Shown: positions 26,295-34,861, counted from the first letter of the stretch. The stretch: 64,000 bases of DNA from Actinopolyspora saharensis (GCF_900100925.1 NZ_FNKO01000002.1:558001-622000); one strand, 5' to 3'. The notes: generated by a model not told the origin, from the letters alone. Translations and numbers: made by a program.

Positions 26295-26822
26295 ATGCAC
26301 GTTCCCGCGAGAATGCGCCGCGGCGTGGTCGCAGCGCTCGGGCTCGTCACCGCCATGACGGTGTCCTCCGCCTGCTCAGCGGCATCCTCCGAGGAAGCGC
26401 CACCGCCACCGCCGAAGACAGGTGCCGGCGATCCGGTGCTCAGCGGCCTGTCCCCCTGCGACGCGCTGAAGCCGCAGCAGGAGCGCTCCCTCGGCGCCGC
26501 GAGCGGAGGCACCTCGGAGGACGTCGACGACCCGTCGACGTGCAGCTGGCAACTCGCCGACGGGAGCACCAGCGTATCGCTCCACCCGCGAAAGTCCCTG
26601 CGGCAAATAGATTTCCCGGAGGCGTACCAGCGGCCTCACGCCATCAACGACAGCGGAGGCAGGCTCGTCATATCCAAGAACAGCGACACCTGCACAGTCG
26701 CCATATCGGTCAACCCCTCGGAATCGATTTCCGTCGACGCCGAGGGCTCCGGGGGAACCAATTCCTGCGACCTCGCCAACGAGGTCGCCCCGCTGGTAGA
26801 GAGAAACATTCCGGAAAGCTGA
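26295..26822 (+). CDS. DUF3558 family lipoprotein (second copy)
   Basis: A 175-residue lipoprotein paralogous to the preceding gene. Lipobox VSSAC is near residue 27, followed by a Pro-rich spacer (EEAPPPPPKTG). The four domain cysteines (SPCDAL, TCSWQ, TCTVAIS, SCDLA) are conserved in order, and both proteins end in ER/EQNIPES-like residues (LVERNIPES against MVEQNIPES). This shows tandem duplication followed by divergence. ATG 26295 lies about 118 bp after the first copy. It probably sits on the outer membrane face together with the ESX-linked products. Confidence 0.8.
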   Translation: MHVPARMRRGVVAALGLVTAMTVSSACSAASSEEAPPPPPKTGAGDPVLSGLSPCDALKPQQERSLGAASGGTSEDVDDPSTCSWQLADGSTSVSLHPRKSLRQIDFPEAYQRPHAINDSGGRLVISKNSDTCTVAISVNPSESISVDAEGSGGTNSCDLANEVAPLVERNIPES

Positions 26823-26840
26823 GGAACCGAGGGGGTCTTC

Positions 26841-28529
26841 GTGTCCGAGGGGGATCAGAACTACAGCAGCCACGAGTACGTGGCCGACCGCGAGCAAGAG
26901 GTGTACCAGCAGCAGCTCGAGTCCAACGGATCCGGCGGACTCCTCGGCGGCGTCTTCGACAAGACCTTCGCCCGGATGGAAGCCGAGACCAAGGCCGAGA
27001 AGTACGCCCAGCAGCAGGCCAAAACGCTCTCCCAGGAGCAGGTGGTGCGCGGCCGCCCCTCGGAACTGGGATGCACCCTCTACCAGTCCTACCCGCACAA
27101 GGAGCTCGAGCGGTTCGTCAAGGACAAGTTCAACCCCTCCGACGTGCACGACATGGGCCGCTACTACAACGACGTCGGAAACGGCCTGGTCGACTTCTCC
27201 GAGCGCATCCACAAGGCGGCTGCCAAGACGGAGCAGACCTGGACCGGCAACGCCGGGGACGCGATGCGCGCGCACGTGCGGACGGTCTCCGACCACATGG
27301 GCCACTCCGGGCAAGGAGCCCAGCTGACGGCCAACCAGCTCGGCATGCAGGCCGAGTCCGGTGAACAGGCCCGCAACTCCATGCCCGAGGACCCCGAGTT
27401 CGACATGAAGTCCGAACTGGCCGGGCTGATGAGCAACCCGAATCCGTTCACCATCGTGCAGCGCGCCAACGAGGTCAAGCAGAAGGCCGAGCAGGCGGAG
27501 CAGTCCCACCAGGAAGCCGCTCAGGTGATGAGCAGGATGGAGCAGAGCTTCGGGCAGGCCGCCGAGAACACCCCGCTGTTCACCCCTCCCCCGGAAACAC
27601 CCGGGGGCGGCGACAACGGTTCCGGCGAGGGAACGGGCGGAACCGGAACGGGCGGTACCGGCTCGGGTAGCGGCGGCACCGGCACCGGAACAGGCGGGAC
27701 AGCCTCCATCGGAACCGGGACGGCCCCTGCCGGGACCTACTCCACGGGCACCTACTCCTCCGGAAGCGGAACGGTCACCGGAGCCGGGACGGCCGCGGCG
27801 GGCTCGGGCGCGGTGAACACGCCCGGCTACACCGGCCAGGGTCAGCCTGCGCCCTCGGGAACCAGCACCGCGTGGAACTCCGGCGGCAGCACCGGAAACT
27901 CCGGTCTGGCACCCGGCGTGGTGCGCGGGCCCGACGGAACCCTCTACCGCAAGGACCCCCGGACCGGGCAGTGGATGCGCCAGAACTCCGCCAACGGCCG
28001 CTGGGCGCCCGTTCCTCCCGGGCAGCAGATCCCCGGCGTCGGACGCGCCGGTGGGGGCAGCGCCGGCGGCGGGCGCGCGGGCGGCGTCGCCGGTGGTGGC
28101 GGTGGCGGCTACGGAGGTGCCGGCGGGCGTGCTGGTGGTGGCCTCGGCGGTGGTGGCTACGCGGGCGCTGGTGGCGCGGGCGGCCACTCCGGCGGACGCG
28201 CCGGAGGCTACTCCGGTGGTTTCGGCCCCGGGGCAGGATCCGGATCCGGGTCCGGCGGGAACGCGCTCGGCGCGGGCGGACGCGCCGGTGTCGGGGGCAC
28301 GCCCTCCAGCCCCTCCGCCGGTGCCGCGGGCGGCACCGCGGCCCAGGGACGCGGCGCTGGTCGCGCCCCCGTGGGAGCGGGGCTCGGCAACAACCAGGGC
28401 GGTGACGACGAGGAGGAGCACGAGCGCAAGTACGTCCTCGACTCCGACGAGATCGGCGACGAGCTCGGCCTTCCCGCGGTCGCACCCCCGGTCATCGGTG
28501 CCAGGCCCGACGAGGAGGGCGGACGCTGA
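26841..28529 (+). CDS. Large PPE/WXG-like ESX-associated protein with Gly-rich C-terminus
   Basis: A 562-residue protein. The N-terminal 245 residues are helical and contain a WXG-like turn, QTWTGNAGDAMRAHV, near residues 133-147, as in PPE or WXG100 secreted substrates. From about residue 250 the chain becomes repetitive: a Gly/Thr/Ser region, then GTLYRKDPRTGQWMRQNSANGRWAPVPPGQQIPG near 370, then a long Gly/Ala-rich tract (400-500). It closes with the acidic ERKYVLDSDEIGDELGLP. Starts at GTG 26841 with GAGGGGG upstream and overlaps the EspG gene by one base. It is the likely cargo for the EspG-like chaperone. No transmembrane segment. Confidence 0.75.
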   Translation: MSEGDQNYSSHEYVADREQEVYQQQLESNGSGGLLGGVFDKTFARMEAETKAEKYAQQQAKTLSQEQVVRGRPSELGCTLYQSYPHKELERFVKDKFNPSDVHDMGRYYNDVGNGLVDFSERIHKAAAKTEQTWTGNAGDAMRAHVRTVSDHMGHSGQGAQLTANQLGMQAESGEQARNSMPEDPEFDMKSELAGLMSNPNPFTIVQRANEVKQKAEQAEQSHQEAAQVMSRMEQSFGQAAENTPLFTPPPETPGGGDNGSGEGTGGTGTGGTGSGSGGTGTGTGGTASIGTGTAPAGTYSTGTYSSGSGTVTGAGTAAAGSGAVNTPGYTGQGQPAPSGTSTAWNSGGSTGNSGLAPGVVRGPDGTLYRKDPRTGQWMRQNSANGRWAPVPPGQQIPGVGRAGGGSAGGGRAGGVAGGGGGGYGGAGGRAGGGLGGGGYAGAGGAGGHSGGRAGGYSGGFGPGAGSGSGSGGNALGAGGRAGVGGTPSSPSAGAAGGTAAQGRGAGRAPVGAGLGNNQGGDDEEEHERKYVLDSDEIGDELGLPAVAPPVIGARPDEEGGR

Positions 28530-29329
28530 TGCCGCGAGCGTTCAGTCTGTCCACCCTGGCCGCCGACGTTCTCGGCGAGCACCTCGGGATCAACCTGCGG
28601 CGGTTCCCGTTCGAGCTGGAGCACCACGGCGCCACCGTCGACGAGCGCTCCGAGCTGCGCACCCAGGCGTGGAACGAGCTGTCCCGACGTGGCCTGGTCG
28701 ACCACGACGAGCTCGACCAGGACGTCGAGGCGGCCCTGCTCCTGCTGCACACGCCCCGGATCGAGATCGCGACGACCTATCTGGAGGCGACCACCGAGCA
28801 GGTCCACCGGGCGCGCACGGTGGCGAGCGGGCGCACCGGGGTCCGCGCCACCCAGCTGCCCGAGCACCTGCGGGTCGAATTCATCGACCCGCGGGGGATC
28901 GCCAGGCTGTGCACCGACCCGCTGCCCGAGGAGAAGGCGGGCACCTTGGAGGCGGCCACCATCAACGCCTCCGAAGGAGCGGTGCACGACGACGACCGGA
29001 GCGGCGAGGACGCCGCGGGCGCGTCGTGGCTGTCCCGGGCCGAGAACACCGCCACTGTCCGCCGCGGCGGGCCGCAGCTGCGGGCTGCCCAGCGGATTCT
29101 GGGTCAACCCACCCACCGGATCGGCTACTTCTTCGTCACCGGACGCGGACACGACGGAGGAGCCGCGCGCATGCCCGCCATCGGCTGGCGCGACACCGAG
29201 ACCGGTCGCTACAGCGTCACCACCCGGCGCAACAACGACGGCGCCGAGTGGAACACCTTCGCCGGGGCCGACAAGCCGCGCCTGAACACCTACCTCACCG
29301 AGCAGCTCAACGCGCTGCAGAGCGAGTGA
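28529..29329 (+). CDS. ESX secretion-associated protein EspG family
   Basis: A 266-residue protein of the EspG family, cytosolic chaperones that bind PE/PPE-type ESX substrates. It begins FSLSTLAADVLGEHLG and ends with the characteristic RMPAIGWRDTETGRYSVTTRR region near residues 212-233, typical of EspG C-termini. It overlaps the stop of the PPE/WXG-like gene, the same order seen for PPE-EspG pairs elsewhere. No ESX core ATPase, EccB-E or mycosin is in the window, so the machine must be elsewhere or absent. Confidence 0.82.
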   Translation: MPRAFSLSTLAADVLGEHLGINLRRFPFELEHHGATVDERSELRTQAWNELSRRGLVDHDELDQDVEAALLLLHTPRIEIATTYLEATTEQVHRARTVASGRTGVRATQLPEHLRVEFIDPRGIARLCTDPLPEEKAGTLEAATINASEGAVHDDDRSGEDAAGASWLSRAENTATVRRGGPQLRAAQRILGQPTHRIGYFFVTGRGHDGGAARMPAIGWRDTETGRYSVTTRRNNDGAEWNTFAGADKPRLNTYLTEQLNALQSE

Positions 29330-29379
29330 CGGGTCGGCGTGAGCGAGTGCTCCTCGAGGACTCCTGCCTGTGGACAACT

Positions 29380-29401
29380 CCCAGTTTTAGGCGAAATTGG
29401 G
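29380..29401. repeat. Hairpin core shared with the 109-bp repeats at 61 and 62.3 kb
   Basis: CCCAGTTTTAGGC followed by GAAATTGGG forms a weak stem (CCCA.TTT / AAA.TGGG). The reverse complement of the same 22-base core, with two pyrimidine changes, occurs inside both 109-bp repeats (61082-61103 and 62396-62417). Here it stands between convergent espG-like and hxlB genes. The 29330-29536 gap holds nothing else I can name. Confidence 0.55.
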
Positions 29402-29536
29402 CCCCCACCGCCACGCCCCACCGTGCCCCCGGTGCGGACGCCCCCGACCGCGCCCGCGCCGGGGGCGTCCACCGGGGGCCACCAGTTCACCGAGAGGCCA
29501 CCCGCTCACCAGTGTCCACTGTGTACGGTTTCGCGG

Positions 29537-30088
29537 TCACTCGGTCTTGACGTGCGCGCCGCGCGCCGCGGCGTTGTCGATGCCGGCTTCCGCCGCCAAC
29601 CGCAGGCACACCGCGTCCAGCGCCAGGTGCACGGCCTGATCGAACAGGCTGGACAGCGGCTGCGCCGTCGCGGCCTCGCCCGCGGCGCGGTTCTTGGTCG
29701 CCGCCGGAACCAGCAGCACCGCGTCGGCAGCAGCGGCCAGCTCGGAGTCCACATCCGTGGTCACCGCGACCACCCGGCCGCGGGCGCGGCGCGCCTCCCC
29801 CGCGGCCCGCACCGTCCCGCTCGTGTTCCCCGAACCGGAGACCCCGACGAGCACGTCCCCCTCGGCGAAGGCCGGGGCGGTGGCCTCGCCGACCACGTGC
29901 ACCGCGTAGCCCAGGTGCACGAGCCGCATCGCGAAGGCGCTGGCCATGAAACCGGAGCGCCCCGCACCGGCCACGAACACCCGCGCGGCCGCGCCCAGCT
30001 CCCGGCAGCAGCCCGCCACGGCCTCCTCGGTGATCCGCGGGCAGACGGTGTCCAGCTCCGAACGGATCAGTTCGATCTCGGAATTCAT
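29537..30088 (-). CDS. hxlB: 6-phospho-3-hexuloisomerase (SIS domain)
   Basis: A 183-residue SIS-fold isomerase of the HxlB/PHI type, normal length. In the ribulose monophosphate pathway it turns 3-hexulose 6-phosphate into fructose 6-phosphate. The SIS phosphosugar pocket is visible as [20 protein letters not shown] near residue 37 and VGVSGSGNTSGTVRAA near 81, ending in VAVTTDVDSELAAAAD. It is last in an operon after an HPS-like gene, a sugar kinase, an FAH-family enzyme and an MFS importer. Within this sugar-acid-like operon it may isomerise another ketose phosphate instead. Confidence 0.85.
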   Translation of the reverse strand: MNSEIELIRSELDTVCPRITEEAVAGCCRELGAAARVFVAGAGRSGFMASAFAMRLVHLGYAVHVVGEATAPAFAEGDVLVGVSGSGNTSGTVRAAGEARRARGRVVAVTTDVDSELAAAADAVLLVPAATKNRAAGEAATAQPLSSLFDQAVHLALDAVCLRLAAEAGIDNAAARGAHVKTE

Positions 30089-30148
30089 TTCCTCGCTCCC
30101 CTCGCAGGACTTCTCGGAAAAGAGTTGGTTCTCCCCGGAGGCTCGGCC

Positions 30149-30781
30149 TCAGGACGACCCTCGGCCCGCGACCTCGCGCATCCGGCTCGCCCGCTCCACC
30201 GGATCGGCGGCCTTGGTGATCGCCGAGCCCACGATCGCCCGGCTCGCCGCGCCGGAACGACTCAGCGAGGCGACCACCTCCTCGGTCATGCCTCCCGCGA
30301 CCGCCACCCGGCGCCCGCGCACCCAGTCACCGAGCAGGTCCACGACCGACCAGCCGGTTCCCTGCGCGTCCTTGCCGAGGTGCGCGCCGAGCAGCACCCA
30401 CTCCGGCAGCATCCCGAGCAGGCGCTCCCGCCGCCGCTCGGACACCCCGAGCAGGTCCACCAGCAGCTCCAGCCCGAGCTCCGCGGCCACCTCGACCCCG
30501 CGGCGCACCGTCTCCTCCGGGGCCTGCCCCAGGACGGTGACCGCTCGCGCCCCGCCGTCGGCGGCCAGCGCGAACTCGGTCCTCAGGTCGTCGGCGGTCT
30601 TGAGGTCGGCCAGCACCGGCGTGCCCCCGCCCGCGGCCACCACTTCGGACACCGCGCGCGTCCCGTAGCGCTTGACCAGCGAGGTCCCCACCTCGATCCG
30701 GTCGGCGCGGCCCGCCACTCGTTCCGTCAGCCGGACGGCCTCGTCCAGCTCCATCCGGTCCAGCGCTATCTGCAGTTCCAT
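30149..30781 (-). CDS. hxlA: 3-hexulose-6-phosphate synthase-like protein (OMPDC superfamily)
   Basis: A 210-residue (beta/alpha)8 protein of the orotidine-monophosphate decarboxylase suprafamily. It starts MELQIALDRM, has the metal-binding DxKxxD motif as LADLKTADD near residue 60, LVDLLGVSE near 113, a HxGxDxQ-like GAHLGKDAQGTGW near 137 and the phosphate loop VAVAGGMTEE and AIVGSAITKA. Together with a PHI-like gene this indicates HPS, which condenses formaldehyde with ribulose 5-phosphate. The TAD at the metal site and the sugar-acid context also fit 3-keto-gulonate-6-phosphate decarboxylase. ATG 30781 was chosen; GTG 30802 overlaps the kinase stop. Confidence 0.78.
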   Translation of the reverse strand: MELQIALDRMELDEAVRLTERVAGRADRIEVGTSLVKRYGTRAVSEVVAAGGGTPVLADLKTADDLRTEFALAADGGARAVTVLGQAPEETVRRGVEVAAELGLELLVDLLGVSERRRERLLGMLPEWVLLGAHLGKDAQGTGWSVVDLLGDWVRGRRVAVAGGMTEEVVASLSRSGAASRAIVGSAITKAADPVERASRMREVAGRGSS

Positions 30782-30798
30782 TCCGCTCTTCTCGTTCC

Positions 30799-31746
30799 TC
30801 ACGCGCCGACCGGCTGCTCCAGCAGCCGCCTGGTCGGCAGCCCGTCCATGTCACCCCGACTGGTGGTCGCCCGCGCGCCGACCTCGCAGGCCCTGCGCAG
30901 CGCGTCCTCCGCGGAAAGACCGTCCAGCCTTGCGCTGATCCAGCCCGCCGCGAAACCGTCACCCGCGCCGACCGTGTCCACCACTTCGACCGGGTGGGCG
31001 GGCAGCGAGTGGCTGCCCTGGGGGGTGTGCAGCTCCGCCCCGCGGCCGCCGAGCTTGATCACCACCTCGGACACCCCGCGGGAGAGGTAGAAATCGGCGA
31101 CGGCGGCCGGGTCCGCTGCCCCCGTCAGCACTTCCCCCTCGTCCAGGCCGGGCAGCACCCAGTCGGCCCGCTCGGCCAGCTCGTTGATCACCTCGACCAT
31201 CTCGCCCCGGTCGGACCACAGCGCAGGCCGCAGGTTCGGGTCGAAGGAGACCGTGGCCCCGACCGCGCGGGCGCGGTCGACGGCCTTGCGGGCGCAGTCC
31301 AGCGTGCTCGCAGACAGCGCGGCGAACACCCCGGTCAGGTGCAGGTGGCGCGCACCGCCGACCAGCTCCGCGCAGGACTCCGACCAGGCGAAACGGGACC
31401 CGGCGGATGCGCGCCGGAAGTACACGACCGTCGGGTCTCCCTCGGCCACCCGGTTCTTGAGCTGGAACCCGGTTCCCGCTGCCGGGTCGACGGTCAGCCC
31501 CGCCGCGTCGATCCCCTCGGCCTCCAGCGTCCTGCGGGCGTGCGTGCCCAGCGGGTCGTCCCCGACGGCGCCGAGGAAGCCGACCCGGTGGCCGAGCCTG
31601 GCCAGCCCGACCGAGACGTTGAGCTCCGCTCCGGCCAGGCGCCTGCGGAAGTGCTCGGCGTGCTCCAGCGAGTTCTCCTCGGCGACGAACATCGCCATGA
31701 TCTCGCCTGGGGTCACCACGTCGTGACCGTGCCGGGCTCGGTTCAA
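30799..31746 (-). CDS. PfkB-family sugar kinase, 2-dehydro-3-deoxygluconokinase-like
   Basis: A 315-residue ribokinase-fold enzyme. The substrate side resembles KDG kinase (GEIMAMFVAEE, then the Gly-rich GAELNVSVGLARLGHRVGFLGAVGDDPLG near residue 40). The C-terminal PfkB signature DTVGAGDGFAAGWISA near 250 carries the catalytic Asp. It probably phosphorylates a 2-keto-3-deoxy sugar acid or a ketose. The start is TTG 31746 with GGAGG upstream, overlapping the stop of the FAH gene (TTGA). It sits between the FAH-family enzyme and the HPS-like gene, so its product may feed those enzymes. Confidence 0.85.
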   Translation of the reverse strand: MNRARHGHDVVTPGEIMAMFVAEENSLEHAEHFRRRLAGAELNVSVGLARLGHRVGFLGAVGDDPLGTHARRTLEAEGIDAAGLTVDPAAGTGFQLKNRVAEGDPTVVYFRRASAGSRFAWSESCAELVGGARHLHLTGVFAALSASTLDCARKAVDRARAVGATVSFDPNLRPALWSDRGEMVEVINELAERADWVLPGLDEGEVLTGAADPAAVADFYLSRGVSEVVIKLGGRGAELHTPQGSHSLPAHPVEVVDTVGAGDGFAAGWISARLDGLSAEDALRRACEVGARATTSRGDMDGLPTRRLLEQPVGA

Positions 31747-32546
31747 TGCTGTCCTCCCCCTGTCCGGTTGCGTTCGACTCGGGTGTGCGCGGCGCGGCTC
31801 GTCACCCCGACGGTCAGCTCGCCGATCCCGGAGATCAGCGCCGTGACCGTGTCACCCGCCGCGACGGGTGCGTAGGTGCCCGGGGCCCCGGTGAGCACCA
31901 CGTCACCCGGGCGGAGTTCGACCAGTTCGGAGAGGAACTCCAGGACCTCGACCACTCCCCTGGCCAGTTCGCCGGTGCTTCCCTCCGCGACCGGGGAACC
32001 GTTGCGCAGCAGGGATATCCGGGCGTGGGCGGGATCCGGTTCCGTCTCGATCCAGGGACCGAGCGGGCTGAACCCGGACCTGCTCTTGGCCGTGGTCCAC
32101 AGCGGGTCCTCCCGCTGGGCGTCCCTGGCGGTGACGTCGATGCCGACCGTGTAGCCGAGCACGTGCTCCAGGACCTCGCTCCCGCTGCCGTTGCGCAGCG
32201 GGGCGCCCAGCACCACGGCGAGTTCGGCCTCGGCGTCGACCCGGCCGATGCCCTCCGGCAGCGGGACGTCCGCGCCCGGATCCGTCACCGTCGCCGGAGC
32301 CTTGAGGAACGCCGCGGGTGGCAGCGCCCGGTTCTCCTCCCCGGTGTTGCGCGCCATCCCGAACAGGGTCGCCGGCCGGACCGGGGCCAACCGCTCCCCG
32401 GAGAACTCCTCCACCACGGGGACGTCGTCCGGGCGGCGCAGCACCGCCGCGTTGTCCACCGGTTCACCGGCGACCACGTGCTTCCGGCCCCGTTGGGAGA
32501 GCACCGTGTGGACCCGGCCGTGGCGGCTCAACCGCTCGATCCTCAT
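31743..32546 (-). CDS. Fumarylacetoacetate hydrolase (FAH) family protein
   Basis: A 267-residue enzyme of the FAH superfamily, which includes acylpyruvate hydrolases, 2-keto-3-deoxy acid hydratases and decarboxylases. A divalent-metal site is suggested by DAEAELAVVLGAPL near residue 115, GYTVGIDVTARDAQ near 142 and TTAKSRSGFSPLGPWI near 162, ending with GDVVLTGAPGTYAPVAAGD. ATG 32546 overlaps the MFS stop (ATGA), and the stop overlaps the kinase start. In sugar-acid operons such proteins act on 2-keto-3-deoxy intermediates. The exact reaction is undetermined. Confidence 0.82.
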   Translation of the reverse strand: MRIERLSRHGRVHTVLSQRGRKHVVAGEPVDNAAVLRRPDDVPVVEEFSGERLAPVRPATLFGMARNTGEENRALPPAAFLKAPATVTDPGADVPLPEGIGRVDAEAELAVVLGAPLRNGSGSEVLEHVLGYTVGIDVTARDAQREDPLWTTAKSRSGFSPLGPWIETEPDPAHARISLLRNGSPVAEGSTGELARGVVEVLEFLSELVELRPGDVVLTGAPGTYAPVAAGDTVTALISGIGELTVGVTSRAAHTRVERNRTGGGQH

Positions 32547-33862
32547 CGGTTCCCGTTCCCGGCCGCGAGCTCCGGTTCGGCGGGCTCCGCGCTCGCGGGC
32601 GTCCTCCTCGACCGCACCAGCGGGGTGATCAGCGCGGCCAGCACGAGCGAGCCCGCCATCAGCATGAAGGAGGCCGTGTTGGAGCCCGTGGCGGAGTTGA
32701 GGTATCCGACCAGGTAGGACCCGAGGAAGCCGCCCAGGGACCCCACCGCGTTCACGCAGGCCACGCCCGCTCCGGCGAAGTCGCGCGGCAGGCTCTCCGA
32801 GACGTAGGCGAAGTACGGCCCGTACGGGGCGTACATCGCGCCGCCCGCCACCACCAGCAGCAGGAGGGCCGCGGTGAAGTTGTCCGGCCCGACCAGGTAG
32901 GAGAGGTAGAAGGCCGCGCCACCGCCCAGCAGCCAGGGCCAGACGTAGCGGGACCGCGTGCCCGCCCGGTCGGAAACGCGCGAGTTGAGCACCATGAGCA
33001 GTGCCGCCACCCCGAAGGGAATGGCCGAGATCAGCCCGGTGAGCCCGATCCCCTGGCCGGATCCGGCCTTGACGATGCTGGGCAGCCAGAAGACCAGCCC
33101 GTAGACGCCGATGCTCCACAGCAGGTACTGCACGGAGAACAGCACCACGGGACGGGACCGGACGGCCTGGGCGTAGGAGGCGACCGGGGTGCCCGCGCCC
33201 TCCTCGGACTCCAGCGCGCTCAGCAGCGCGTCCCGCTCGGAGCGGTTGAGCCACTTGGCCGTGGACGGGAAATCGCTGACCAGGGCCCGGAACACGAAGG
33301 CCCAGGCGATGGCTGGCAGCCCCTCGATGATGAACATCTCGCGCCAGCTGGTCAGCTCGACGATGTAGCCGGAGACCGCGTTGAGCCACATGACCGTGAT
33401 CGGGTTGCCGAGGATCAGCACGGCGTTGGCGCTGCCGCGCTCCCGCTTGGTGAACCACCTCGCGAGGAAGACCACCATCGCGGGCAGCACGGCCGCCTCG
33501 ACCGAGCCCAGCAGGAAGCGCACGACGAGCAGGGTCACCGCGTGCTGCAGCAGTCCCTGGAGAGTGGCGAGCACGCCCCAGGCGAGGGTGCACCAGAAGA
33601 TCAGATTGCGGACGCTGCGCCGCTCGGCGTAGATGGTGCCCGGGATCTGGAACAGCGTGTACCCGAGGAAGAACGCGGCTCCGATCAGCGAAGCGGTTCC
33701 CCCGCCGATCGCCAGGTCCTCCTTCATGCCACCGGCCACGCCGATGGAGTAGTTGGACCGGTCCAGATAGGCCAGCGAGTAGGTCACGAAGGCGACCGGG
33801 AGCAGTCGCAACCACCTCTGCCTGCCCAGTTCGGTCGGGGTTGTCGAAGCGGAGGACGACAC
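32543..33862 (-). CDS. MFS transporter, anion:cation symporter (sugar-acid) family
   Basis: A 439-residue, 12-helix major facilitator resembling the ACS family (galactonate, glucarate or tartrate symporters). Features are YLDRSNYSIGVAGGMKEDL in the first helix, FFLGYTLFQIPGTIYAERRSVR near residue 75, a signature near VRFLLGSVEAAVLPAMVVFLARWFTKRERGSAN around 120, and two six-helix halves split by a charged loop (SERDALLSALESEEG). GTG 33862 has AAAGGGGG upstream. It is the first gene of the operon, and the IclR-type dyad at 33873-33891 sits immediately before it. Substrate likely a sugar acid; identity open. Confidence 0.88.
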   Translation of the reverse strand: MSSSASTTPTELGRQRWLRLLPVAFVTYSLAYLDRSNYSIGVAGGMKEDLAIGGGTASLIGAAFFLGYTLFQIPGTIYAERRSVRNLIFWCTLAWGVLATLQGLLQHAVTLLVVRFLLGSVEAAVLPAMVVFLARWFTKRERGSANAVLILGNPITVMWLNAVSGYIVELTSWREMFIIEGLPAIAWAFVFRALVSDFPSTAKWLNRSERDALLSALESEEGAGTPVASYAQAVRSRPVVLFSVQYLLWSIGVYGLVFWLPSIVKAGSGQGIGLTGLISAIPFGVAALLMVLNSRVSDRAGTRSRYVWPWLLGGGAAFYLSYLVGPDNFTAALLLLVVAGGAMYAPYGPYFAYVSESLPRDFAGAGVACVNAVGSLGGFLGSYLVGYLNSATGSNTASFMLMAGSLVLAALITPLVRSRRTPASAEPAEPELAAGNGNR

Positions 33863-33872
33863 CGAGACCCCC

Positions 33873-33891
33873 TTTACCGCGATGTGGTAAA
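33873..33891. promoter_or_regulatory. IclR-type operator of the sugar-acid-like operon
   Basis: TTTACC-N7-GGTAAA, a perfect 6-bp dyad, lies 11 bp before the MFS start and partly overlaps its ribosome-binding region. A second dyad TTTTC-N8-GAAAA follows at 33893-33910. Both lie between the divergent MFS and IclR genes. Binding by the IclR protein encoded at 34010 is inferred. Confidence 0.55.
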
Positions 33892-34009
33892 CTTTTCTGT
33901 AATATGAAAAGACCATATTCAGGGGTTTGTGACCTCGTCAACACCCGCAGGTAACATCGATGGTGTTTTCCTGCTGGTCGGTCGCAGCGACAGGGGAGGT
34001 TCGGCAGCC

Positions 34010-34795
34010 GTGACGGATCCAGCGGAAAGATCCGAGGACAACGCCAAACGTGGCGACATGGTCGGAAAAGCGCTGCGGGTGCTGAACCTGCTGGGCGAGG
34101 CCCCGAACGGCGCGACGCTCTCCGAGCTCGCGCGCCGCGCCGGATATCCGGTCAGCACCACCCACCGGCTGCTGAACTCGATCGCCCGGGAGCAGTTCGC
34201 CGTGATCGACGAGGAGCGGCGCTGGCACCTGGGGCTGCGCATGTTCGAGCTCGGCCAGCGCGTGCTCAGCGCCCGCGGATTCGCCGGAGTCACCACCCCG
34301 GTGCTGCAACGCGTCTCCGAGCGGACCGGCGAACCGACGCTGATGTCCTTCCGCGAAGGGCACGAGCAGCTCTACGTCAACCACGCAGAGGGCTCGCAGC
34401 AGATCCAGATCACCGGAGAACCGGGCAAGCGCGGCCCGCTGCACTGCACCGCCATGGGCAAGTGCCTGATCGCCTTCGCCCCGGAGGAGACACGCGAGCA
34501 ACTGGTGTCCGAACTGCACCTGGAGAAGCTGGGGCCGCGCACCATCACCGACCGCGCGGCCTTCCGGGAGACCATCGAACAGGTGCGCGCGGACGGCTTC
34601 GCCGTGGCCGACGAGGAGCACGAGGAGGGGATACTGGCCGTGGGGGTGCCCGTGCTGACACCCGACGGCACGGTCGCGGCCTCCGTGTCCACCGCCGTGC
34701 CCGCGTTCCGCTCCTCGCTGGAGGAGCTCTACACCCACCTGGGGCCGCTCCGGCAAGCGGCCCGCGAGCTGGCGGCGGGCCTTCCTTCCGGGTGA
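34010..34795 (+). CDS. IclR-family transcriptional regulator of the hxl/sugar-acid operon
   Basis: A 261-residue regulator. The N-terminal winged HTH spans residues 15-75 (GKALRVLNLLGEAPNGATLSELARRAGYPVSTTHRLLNSI). The C-terminal effector domain contains GKRGPLHCTAMGKCLIAF near 145, DEEHEEGILAVGVPVLTPDG near 205 and a final helical dimer region. The start is GTG 34010 with GGGGAGG about 10 bases upstream. It is divergent from the MFS-FAH-kinase-hxl operon and should respond to a pathway acid or keto acid. Confidence 0.9.
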   Translation: MTDPAERSEDNAKRGDMVGKALRVLNLLGEAPNGATLSELARRAGYPVSTTHRLLNSIAREQFAVIDEERRWHLGLRMFELGQRVLSARGFAGVTTPVLQRVSERTGEPTLMSFREGHEQLYVNHAEGSQQIQITGEPGKRGPLHCTAMGKCLIAFAPEETREQLVSELHLEKLGPRTITDRAAFRETIEQVRADGFAVADEEHEEGILAVGVPVLTPDGTVAASVSTAVPAFRSSLEELYTHLGPLRQAARELAAGLPSG

Positions 34796-34861
34796 GCGGG
34801 TGGAGAGCTCGTCAGCTCGGCCTTCGGGGGGGGAGGGCGATGGTCCAGGGGCCAGCGGCAC

